Shown here one piece after another: positions 53,964 to 61,519 of a DNA stretch of 64,000 bases. The notes below the pieces were generated by a model, which was given only the letters and a program-made list of their open reading frames with translations, did not search any database and had not been told where the DNA came from. How positions within the stretch are numbered: position 1 is the stretch's first letter; every line of letters starts with the position of its first letter. The position numbers were made by a program, and so were the translations under genes. The DNA comes from Durusdinium trenchii (Eukaryota; Sar; Dinophyceae; Suessiales; Symbiodiniaceae): assembly GCA_963970005.1 (NCBI GenBank), contig CAXAMN010021112.1, positions 1,225,926 through 1,289,925 on the forward strand, in the 5' to 3' direction.

Positions 53964-56900
53964 CCTGGAGCGATCGGTCTGTGTAACATATGGACCAAGT
54001 AGTCAAAGAGTGCTCGGAGAGATTCGCGCATGTTGATCGGTACAGTTGCACTGATGTGCGTGTCACCGCCAGACATCCACAGCTCCACCATAATCCAATG
54101 CCTATCAACAACAATGGGCCAGATGATGTGCCCAAAGGTCAAATACTCCGGTGTGAGGTCATTCACAAATGTCAACTCGCTTCGTTGGATCGACCAAACA
54201 GCAGGAGCACAGAACAAAGTGGATAAGGAGAGCAACCTGGGACCCTCCAACGTGTAGTCCATTTCATCCGTTGCTAGCCACCCTGGGTGGGCTCGGAAAT
54301 GATCCAATCGATGCTGGATGCGAGCAATGCGTTCTTGATCACGTGAAGTGCGATCAGCCGAACCAGTGATAGCTTCAGGGTTCTCAACTGGGTGCCTGAT
54401 CTGGAGCATCGGTTGGCGTGAAGGCCGTCCCTGCGCAAAATCGGCCGCTAGAACTGTCAAGAAATTCTTTCGGAGCTGATGCGCAAGGGTCTCGACTTCC
54501 GGAGTAATTCCAGCCGTTCGCCAATCTTCAACCGAGCACTGCAATGCCAACTCGACAGCATCAAACAAATTCTGGGGCAGGTGGTACTGTGAGGCGACAT
54601 CTTCCAGCTGCGTGTGATGACCACGCCATGAGAACCATCGCATGAGCAAGTTCCAGCCACAGAGGTGCGGCTGGTAGTGTTCAGGAGTGGCGTGTACCGA
54701 AATCCTTTGTGGGTCAATGTCCATCATCCTGGCCAAAATGGCAATCACCGGCGTATGGAAATCAGCATGTATCTGGACCAGAGTGATACTCGTTCCCTCA
54801 CCTCGCTTGGTGATCTCAGCAGCTCTCCAATGGGAACGAACCAAAATAGGAAGCAAAGTGATGGCATTGTTGTAGATGATGGGGTCACCGAAGAAGGCGT
54901 CCTCAAAGGCATCTTTCTGCGTGTCCCACATAACAGGCGGGGAAGCCCTGATGCCAGCACCCATCCACAAAGTTTGAGTATGCGCGTACATCTCATCAGA
55001 AGCCAGCCACCCGTGTGTGTTGGTCATAAACTCAATCCTGGCTTCAAAGTTTGATCCCTGGCAAAGAGTAGGAGGGGTGCCACTTGATTGGTGATGTCCT
55101 CCCGCCACAACAACACTTTGGGCAATGCAGCCAATGAAGTCGCCACGGGAGAGCATGGTGCAGTGTTTAACATGCTTCCCATTGATCTGGTGAATCCGAG
55201 TTGGTGTACCATCGATGATGATCTCCTGTGAACTGCCAGTGGCCCTCGGGACGTGGACGATCCTGGCCGTGGTTGCCGGATGCTGCGGTGAAAAAGCAAC
55301 AATAGGGCAGACGCCTGGCTCCTCAACCTCGTGCAAAAGAGCAATGATCAATCCTCGTCCATGTTCCAGAGAGAAAGCTTGCCCAGAATGAAGGGAGCTG
55401 AGTTGGTGCAAACAATGCTGTTGATCACCATGTGTGCAATGAACCGTGGTAGAAATCTGTCCCTGCTGATCAACAATGGTGACTTGTTGTGACCGTACAT
55501 CCACATCATCTTGCAGTGTTTCGATGCTGGGTTGTACAAAGTGAAAGAAGTCACTCTTTGTAAATTCATCCAAATCCCAGATAGGCAACGAGCTGCGGAT
55601 CGGCATAGGCATCGGCTCAAAGGGCATAGTCTGAGAGATTTCGATGACCTCGGTACACGGCAGCGGAGTGTTCTCATGACTGAGACGGCATGTCCCAATG
55701 GGGCAGTAGTGCACGAAAATCTGCCACTCGGTCTGTGCCTGTGCGAAGTGGCGAACAGGTTGACAATTGTGCATGCTAAGATCATGATCAACGAGCTGGC
55801 ATTGCCTCAACAGGTCAACTGGCCCTTTCAACAGTTTTCGGAACAAGTCAGCAGCATGGACTTGGCCGTGGACAGACCGTTGCAAAGACATGTCCCCAAT
55901 GGAGACTTGGCAAAGGATACGGTCCAGACCTGAGGCCTCGGCTGAACCTGGCTGAATCCATCGACTGAGCTCGTCACGGGGCACGATATGGACGAAGTCA
56001 TCAAGATGGAAGATGACACAGTTCCGAGACGTCAACCGATCGGCCCATGCTTGACGAAGGATCTTTATTGGGTCAATGGCATCACCAGTGATGGCCAAAA
56101 ATCCAATAGCCAATGCAAGCACACTCTGAGGGACGGTGATGGCGTTACCTAAGACCTGGAAGGTAGCAGAAATCTTAGAAGGAAAGACCAAGGACTCCAC
56201 TGCACCGAACATGGACACGAACAATCCAGGTGGGAAAAAACGAAATCCATCGGAAGTGTGTTGGAGCACAGCGAAGATGCCTTTATTCTGCAAGTGAGCC
56301 CCATTGAGTAGGTGTTGCCTTGTGTACGATGCACACAGTGTGGGCATAGGATCTGATGATCCCAAAACCCTCGACCATAACCCCTTGGTGTCATGGGATG
56401 GTCCTGAGGCCGTGGTTCTAGCCCTCTTGGTTTGAGGCAACAGGTCCTCCCGGTTGTAAAACTCACATTCCGAAGGGCTGAGCAGGAGTTGCTCACTCCA
56501 GACTTTTGGGATCCGAAGTTCATGTTCTTGGTGGTCCCATGGAGCTCGAGGCACAATGGAAGGTTGGAACGTAAAGGCAACCTCTTGGCACCTATGGTCA
56601 GCCCGAACCCAAACTCCTAACCATCTCGTGCGCTGGTGCCCAACGATGGAATGATACGGGGTGGCTTGGGACCATACACACTTGAATCCTAGGCAGCTGG
56701 CCAGAGATTTGATCAAGGGCCAGTGTGGATGTTTCAAAAGTTCGTCTGCACATTCGGCCGCAATGAAATTGGGCTGACAAGCGGCTGCTGTACAGAGAGC
56801 CTCTACAAAAGAGTACCCATTGGCGTCATCCAACCCGGCTTGCTTGCCTCCGCGGCTCCAGCTTTGGCACGGTGGGCTCATAGTCAACACCAAATTCGAC

Positions 56901-57202
56901 TGTGCTCTGATGGCATTCAGAATGGTGTGGTCTTCGACCCTTCCACAAATGCCGACAAATTCGGCCGGGATCCACGCCATGGACGGCTCAATGGGTGTCC
57001 GCAAAGTGGCAGCTTGATGCTTTGTCGACCACAACTTCATGACCAAGTCGTCACAATCAACAGCAACTTCTTGTCCTTTGACCATGAACTGTTGAGAGCG
57101 GCTGATCCAGCTTAAGGCCTGACTCCAACCTGAGAAGGAGCCGGAATACATGTGAAGTGCTGACCAAGGCATCTCTTTAACCAGCTCAGGGCGGAAGCAC
57201 AT
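53909..57202 (-). CDS. C5-cytosine DNA methyltransferase fused to two protease-like modules
   Basis: The first ATG is at 57200-57202; a TGA lies a few codons upstream in frame. Numbering from the codon at 57220: motif I MYSGSFSGWSQAL (24-36), the catalytic loop SPPCQSWSRGG with Cys118 (bases 56867-56869), Glu156 in AAECADE where most enzymes have ENV, QRTR (196-199, motif VIII), a target-recognition region about 210-290, MPTLC (292-296, motif IX) and QVLGNAITVP (355-364, motif X). All key residues remain. After an uncharacterised region (390-730) come two copies of a module: GWLASDEM (737), HW (797) and HLCG (Cys854); then GWLATDEM (980) and HW (1041), whose Cys lies in the next frame. The order WL, HW, Asp, CG resembles Ulp1/C48 cysteine proteases. 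Confidence 0.85.
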   Translation of the reverse strand: MCFRPELVKEMPWSALHMYSGSFSGWSQALSWISRSQQFMVKGQEVAVDCDDLVMKLWSTKHQAATLRTPIEPSMAWIPAEFVGICGRVEDHTILNAIRAQSNLVLTMSPPCQSWSRGGKQAGLDDANGYSFVEALCTAAACQPNFIAAECADELLKHPHWPLIKSLASCLGFKCVWSQATPYHSIVGHQRTRWLGVWVRADHRCQEVAFTFQPSIVPRAPWDHQEHELRIPKVWSEQLLLSPSECEFYNREDLLPQTKRARTTASGPSHDTKGLWSRVLGSSDPMPTLCASYTRQHLLNGAHLQNKGIFAVLQHTSDGFRFFPPGLFVSMFGAVESLVFPSKISATFQVLGNAITVPQSVLALAIGFLAITGDAIDPIKILRQAWADRLTSRNCVIFHLDDFVHIVPRDELSRWIQPGSAEASGLDRILCQVSIGDMSLQRSVHGQVHAADLFRKLLKGPVDLLRQCQLVDHDLSMHNCQPVRHFAQAQTEWQIFVHYCPIGTCRLSHENTPLPCTEVIEISQTMPFEPMPMPIRSSLPIWDLDEFTKSDFFHFVQPSIETLQDDVDVRSQQVTIVDQQGQISTTVHCTHGDQQHCLHQLSSLHSGQAFSLEHGRGLIIALLHEVEEPGVCPIVAFSPQHPATTARIVHVPRATGSSQEIIIDGTPTRIHQINGKHVKHCTMLSRGDFIGCIAQSVVVAGGHHQSSGTPPTLCQGSNFEARIEFMTNTHGWLASDEMYAHTQTLWMGAGIRASPPVMWDTQKDAFEDAFFGDPIIYNNAITLLPILVRSHWRAAEITKRGEGTSITLVQIHADFHTPVIAILARMMDIDPQRISVHATPEHYQPHLCGWNLLMRWFSWRGHHTQLEDVASQYHLPQNLFDAVELALQCSVEDWRTAGITPEVETLAHQLRKNFLTVLAADFAQGRPSRQPMLQIRHPVENPEAITGSADRTSRDQERIARIQHRLDHFRAHPGWLATDEMDYTLEGPRLLSLSTLFCAPAVWSIQRSELTFVNDLTPEYLTFGHIIWPIVVDRHWIMVELWMSGGDTHISATVPINMRESLRALFDYLVHMLHRPIAPGCDLCSLIKQGRHTCVVS

Positions 57203-57561
57203 GGCAGCGTCCTCAACCAAACCTCCGTAGTCCCCTCATTCTTCACCAGTGTTCCAGTGAAAATGATCTGCACTCCCCTCGTGAAGTGCATGGACCTCTG
57301 AGGTAGGTCCGACACATGCAGCTTGATGACGGGATCCTGCTCAAAGCGGGAAGCAAAGCCCTCCCCCGGTGTGAACAGGTGCATAGCTAGTTCGAGAAAC
57401 TGATTCTCCACCACAATAACGTCACCTGTGCAGCAATGTTTGTCTCCAAACTTCGGGAAGTATGTTGGAGATTGCAGCTCACTGAAAACACCGCGAAGAT
57501 GTGTCCTGAGCGGATCATGGAGGATCTGGTCAGCAAGATCCAGAGCAGCTTTCACAGCCAT
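57112..57561 (-). CDS. Short N-terminal frame of the retrotransposon polyprotein
   Basis: ATG 57559-57561 to a stop at 57112-57114, 149 residues. It reads AVKAALDLADQILHDPLRTH then GDVIVVENQFLELAMHLFTP and IKLHVSDLPQRSMHFTRGV, a beta-rich sequence with no recognised domain. Its last 35 residues overlap the start of the methyltransferase in another frame and look unlike protein, so the natural protein probably changed frame (one base back) between 57232 and 57112. No canonical slippery heptamer was seen in the overlap. It could be the N-terminal extension of the methyltransferase. Confidence 0.55.
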   Translation of the reverse strand: MAVKAALDLADQILHDPLRTHLRGVFSELQSPTYFPKFGDKHCCTGDVIVVENQFLELAMHLFTPGEGFASRFEQDPVIKLHVSDLPQRSMHFTRGVQIIFTGTLVKNEGTTEVWLRTLPCASALSWLKRCLGQHFTCIPAPSQVGVRP

Positions 57562-57608
57562 GGCAGCACGAACGAGTTCGAGGGCACACCTACAAAAGGT
57601 CACAAGTG

Positions 57609-57668
57609 TACCAGGCTGGCCACCGTTTGCGGTAGCCTGGTAGACACCACCCCCACCTTCGGAGGTGG
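57609..57668 (-). other. Stem-loops in the retrotransposon 5' leader
   Basis: 57609-57642 forms a stem of TACCAGGCT with AGCCTGGTA around an inner ACCG/CGGT stem. 57653-57668 forms CCACCT/AGGTGG. Structured 5' leaders in LINEs can act in translation or as ribozymes, but no ribozyme core was recognised. Confidence 0.45.
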
Positions 57669-57723
57669 CCAGTGGCCGTCGGGAGCCGTATCCCTAAGCC
57701 TACCGGTTTTGGGCCGTGGCGGC

Positions 57724-57740
57724 TGTCTATAACTCTGTAC
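57724..57740. repeat. Target-site duplication, 5' copy
   Basis: TGTCTATAACTCTGTAC, differing from 46843-46859 only at one A/G position, directly at the 5' border of the element. Confidence 0.85.
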
Positions 57741-59220
57741 CCTTTACTGAACCAACCAATAGCCTCCTACCAAACTAGCCGTAGGATGTCTGGGTCTTGG
57801 CTCATGCGAATGATTGCAAACTGTATCAAGCTGTGTGAAGACTACCTTGGTATGGCAATTCTTGCCAAGTGGCAATGCTCTAAGTATCTGTTAGCTTATA
57901 TATGTCCCAAGGAAAAAAACACATATTGAATGGATCTCATACTCCAAATCAACCCATCACTCGCTGGCTCATTGTTGTTGACCCTCCAGCTAATCATCTT
58001 CAATCCTTGTCCATTATATAGTATTATCCAATACTGCTGACCATAGAGTCATATACAATCACAAAAACTATCTTACCCCGGAAATTCGTTTATTTACTCA
58101 TACTCACACATACCCACTCACTCATATTCACTCATACCCATTCCTACCCCATTCCAAGTGGAGTCCATTGGCAAATCGGAACCGGGCACCACGACATTGA
58201 CCGCTCCTGGCGCAGCAAGAGGGCTCCAAAGGCGCCCGCAGTGAGCAGCTGAGGCAGGGCGGCGCACGCTGTCCGGGGCACCTGGCGACCGTTAATCGTC
58301 CCCGTGATTCTTACTATGCGAGTGCTGTTGCTAGCTGTTGCTAGTGCTGTCCTCCAGCACTTGCTAGAAGTGGGAAAAATATCTCACGGTGTGGTGCAGG
58401 GTTGTCTTGTCATTTGTTTGGCACTGCTTGAGTAGGGGTCTCTTCTCTAGCCGTCAACCGCATCAAAGCACCCTTTAAACATTTATCGAAACACCTCAAG
58501 AACTGCACCTTTATAAAATGACAATGACCAAGGTCTCTATCAGGTGGTAGACGTATTGGGGTCTTGTATCTTTACATGTTTGCTTTGATGAGCACTGAAT
58601 ACCGTTGAGATCATAGAATTAGCAAAGCTTCTGAGGCATTGCAAAGCCCTCAGGCGAATGCAGAATGCCCTGCTGCAAACATGAGTGTTTGATGAAGTTC
58701 TCTTCATACTCTGCCTTTTCAAATCGGTTGATTGGCGGTTATGCTTGATTGTTGATGCACAGTTCTGCAATGTCATCCAACACTGCACAAACAAACTAGA
58801 CCCGTTTAGGCTACCCTGGCTGCCCGACCCACATTAAACAGATATAGGAAGGGTTGCGTTTGCATTGTGTGAACTAAACGACTTGTAAAGTGAACGTTCC
58901 ACCACGTCAAGCAGTCAAAGACCCCACTTTGGGGGCACTAACAAAGCAATCATCTAGAATTAATGGTTTGGGTCTGAGCAAATGTAGGCAAACTGAAGCT
59001 TGCATCAGGCAAGTTGAGCTAAGCACTTCCTTTTCATCAAGAATGACGCTCCGGGATATCGTAGCATTGGTATTCTGGACTTGCAAATCAAACGCACTAC
59101 TGTTGGTTGCAACCTTGGCAACAAAAAAGATGAGTATGAGATAGTATGAGTTTGGATGGTTCACACCCAAAGTGTCCGGACTGGTAGGTATCGTCTGAAA
59201 GCTCCCCTGGATGCTCCTCG
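57741..59220. other. No gene recognised
   Basis: 58080-58150 has a short degenerate repeat of ACTCATA/ACCCATT. The sequence is AT-moderate with no open frame carrying splice signals. A plus-strand frame at 58890-59144 has no supporting features. Confidence 0.4.
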
Positions 59221-60570
59221 TCAACAGTGCCCCCACACGTGTTGAATCTTGGCACACCACCATTGCGACGTGCCAAAGACCTCAGTGACTGCAACACTGC
59301 GGCTGTAGTCTGGGGTGTTGAACTCCACTGCAATCAGCACACAGTTGTCCTCCGTATATCCCACTTCGTTGTTCAAGCGCTCAAGCGAAAGGCGCCAATC
59401 CGTGTGGAGTTCTTTGTACTGCAAAGGAACTCTAGAATAAAAGCATCTACCTTGCTGGCGTTCCAACATGTGTACCAAGCTCGAGAACCTGATGCTGCAC
59501 TCTTGCCCTCGCAACTTGGAACGCCGCTGAGCGTTGTTCAGGATCCCCTTCAGGTGGCCGCGCAAGGTTGAGCGATAAGCACGATCCAAAACTTTCTTGC
59601 ATTGTTTGCAGGATGATCTATGTCCACTCAAAACCGAAGCGTTCCTATGGAACTCAGCATGTGGTTTCTGCTCGAAGCATTTGGTGCAGTATGCAAAGCC
59701 TGGCTCTGGTGGCATTGACGTCTTTGGTGCATTGCCTCTTGACCTAGTCATCCTGGGGAGTGGGAGCTGCGCTCCTTCAATATCTTTGTGAAGCGAGGCC
59801 AAATCCAGATTGGTCTGGCGCAAAGCATGAACTTGCTGAACCTTTTCTGCTGACCATTGTGCAGTTCCTTTGACTGCGTCTGCATCAACGCCTGGGAGGC
59901 GACTATAATCCGAGCTGTTGAATTCAGCAGCTATCAGCACGCAGTTTTTGCGGGTATATCCTATGCTGTTGTCGACCCGTTCAAGAGAGACTCGCCAATG
60001 ACTGTTTGGAAGTAGCACTTCCATTGGAACCCCTGAGTAAGCACATCGTGCCTCTTGATATGCCAACATATCACAAACATGTTCACGCGTCAAGGAAAAC
60101 TCTTGCCCACGCACATTGGCATTGCTCTTGGCATTGGCCAGCATGCGAGAGATGCATCCGCGCAAAGTCCGACAATATTTCAAACATTGCTCTTTTTTGC
60201 AGTCCTTGCATCTGCTGCATGGCTTCTGCGTGCTTTTCTTAGTGTAAAAGTCTTCAGCCGGTAGCCACTTGCTGCAAGAAATGCACTTCCACTCCCCTGC
60301 GTGGTTCGCAAACCTCTTCTCTCGCCTTGGTGGATGGTTTGAGTCACGAGGAGACACCCTGGCAGTGGCTATCATCTCCATCAATTGGCTATGGCAAAGT
60401 GGCTGGGGTGCGCATTGCCTAAGCTCAGCTGCAGAGATTTCGGTGGTCACCAAGCTGCGGCCACCGGACCAGCGTGATGAGCAAAAGAAGCCTGAGGTCA
60501 TGAAGAGGGACCTGCACAACTGCTTCTTTCCTCCAGCAAGCGTGTCACATCGAAGAAAAAGCAGCGCCAT
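59221..60570 (-). CDS. Protein with two tandem zinc/HNH-like modules, single exon
   Basis: ATG 60568-60570 to TGA 59221-59223, 449 residues, with no intron. Two homologous modules occupy residues 95-250 and 294-446. Each has two CxxC pairs (CISC/CKDC; CTKC/CKQC), a TLRG motif, RGQ(E), then Q-x-x-R-C-x-Y-S-x-V-P, a Trp-Arg-x-S-L-E-R-(V/L)-(D/N)-N segment, GYT-x-x-N-C-V-L-I-A and (E)FN. The last part resembles HNH/endonuclease-VII-like proteins where DRIDNSKGYT-x-x-N precedes the end of the fold, but the usual first His is not obvious. It could therefore be a nuclease or a DNA-binding zinc protein. The N-terminal 90 residues are unlike the rest. A role in DNA cleavage is inference. Confidence 0.65.
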   Translation of the reverse strand: MALLFLRCDTLAGGKKQLCRSLFMTSGFFCSSRWSGGRSLVTTEISAAELRQCAPQPLCHSQLMEMIATARVSPRDSNHPPRREKRFANHAGEWKCISCSKWLPAEDFYTKKSTQKPCSRCKDCKKEQCLKYCRTLRGCISRMLANAKSNANVRGQEFSLTREHVCDMLAYQEARCAYSGVPMEVLLPNSHWRVSLERVDNSIGYTRKNCVLIAAEFNSSDYSRLPGVDADAVKGTAQWSAEKVQQVHALRQTNLDLASLHKDIEGAQLPLPRMTRSRGNAPKTSMPPEPGFAYCTKCFEQKPHAEFHRNASVLSGHRSSCKQCKKVLDRAYRSTLRGHLKGILNNAQRRSKLRGQECSIRFSSLVHMLERQQGRCFYSRVPLQYKELHTDWRLSLERLNNEVGYTEDNCVLIAVEFNTPDYSRSVAVTEVFGTSQWWCAKIQHVWGHC

Positions 60571-60630
60571 GGATTCGGATCAGGGTCCTGTTTAGCAAAT
60601 GCGCGAGTGCGGGAAGCACATGGATCCTTA

Positions 60631-60746
60631 TTGGGTCTGTCCTATTACCTGTAACAGTTGGCAAACAATTATCACTAACATTATTTTGGAACCAGGCCTT
60701 TACTAATATCATCATTCACTGTTATTGGCGATAGGATAGACCCAAG
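60631..60746. repeat. MITE-like element, copy 3 (reverse orientation)
   Basis: It begins TTGGGTCTGTCCTATTACCTG and ends GATAGGATAGACCCAAG, with AACAATTATCACTAACATT inside; its reverse complement aligns with the copies at 428-542 and 33580-33690. It lies about 60 bp upstream of the start codon of the zinc/HNH-like gene. Confidence 0.65.
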
Positions 60747-60749
60747 ATC

Positions 60750-61405
60750 CTTGAGCCCATCTTGAGCCCCTCTGGGACCTGTTGAAGGTGTGGGTTGATA
60801 GAGCGCTACCTGGACAGATTTGCGTCACTGCAATCCGTCGCTGAAACAAGCACGGCACTATACGGCACTCTTAAAGATGTTGAGAGAAAACATAAACACC
60901 TTGGCCTTTACAAAACAAAACAAAACATTATCTTTGTAGATTCCTGGTCAGGTGATGCCCAACAGGCAAAGCCAACAAACCATTCGAAGCCTCGAGTAAT
61001 CCAAGAAAGGTGGTATCTGTTTCCGCTGCTAAGACTAAGTAACTAGGCCGACCACACTGTGGCGAAGCAAATACACAATGCCAAAGGCATTTCAACTCTA
61101 GTAGGTGCTGGATCTTGTGAATAGCATTTAACAGCACATCATGGAACAGTGGAATGTTCTTCAGCTGGGCATGTCATGAGAGCATCAATCTTGCACAAAC
61201 GTATGAGCAGTGCTCAAAACTGCTTGATTTGTTGCCGCCAAGTGCCCCCATTAGCATCGGCTACGAGTACCATCTGTGGCTACAAAGTGGCGCCTCATGT
61301 TTTGCTTTTTGATGTTTAAGATCAACTAGCAAAGGAACAGCAGCAAATACAGTCCCTGCGTCCACGACATAGGTCGGTCAACTTGTTTGCAGCACAAAAC
61401 GCCAC
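60750..61405. other. No gene recognised
   Basis: No open frame with splice context. The phrase ATCTTGAGCCCCT near 60760 is a fragment only. Confidence 0.35.
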
Positions 61406-61512
61406 CTGCCTTCACTGGCTTCCCTTGCTGCAGCTCTGGCGAACGCACCAGCTGGGTCTGTGATGGCCTCAGCGGAACAACGCGCGGCACTTCAGCCTTT
61501 ATGAGGGACCTA
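61406..61512 (-). CDS. Exon of an unknown minus-strand gene
   Basis: It follows CATGTTGCAAG and ends G|GTGGCG. It reads RSLIKAEVPRVVPLRPSQTQ and LVRSPELQQGKPVKA, 35 whole codons plus one base at each end. The composition is linker-like. It is upstream of the zinc/HNH-like gene on the same strand, but no link is shown. Confidence 0.35.
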
Positions 61513-61519
61513 CTTGCAA

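Larger units (their letters stand above)
46860..57723 (-). mobile_element. Full-length non-LTR retrotransposon carrying a C5 DNA methyltransferase
   Basis: The element is 10,864 bp, read on the minus strand, and bounded by a 17-bp duplication. It has a structured 5' leader, then in order: a small N-terminal region, DNA methyltransferase, two protease-like modules, a gag-like coiled-coil protein, AP endonuclease, reverse transcriptase with a CCHC finger, RNase H and a C-terminal domain, and a 3' UTR of under 100 bases with no poly-A. No LTRs are present, and the AP-endonuclease plus RT arrangement is LINE-like. Methyltransferases captured by retrotransposons have been reported from Symbiodinium and charophyte algae. 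This copy has two frame breaks, a TGA between the gag-like and endonuclease parts and a TAG between endonuclease and RT, so it is probably inactive. Confidence 0.9.

Noticed and set aside
57112-57234. Programmed -1 frameshift signal before the methyltransferase
   Set aside because: No XXXYYYZ heptamer in the correct phase and no clear pseudoknot were seen; left as an unexplained frame change.
46860-57723. LTR retrotransposon or virus-like element
   Set aside because: No long terminal repeats, no aspartic protease or integrase motif; AP endonuclease with LINE-type RT is present instead.
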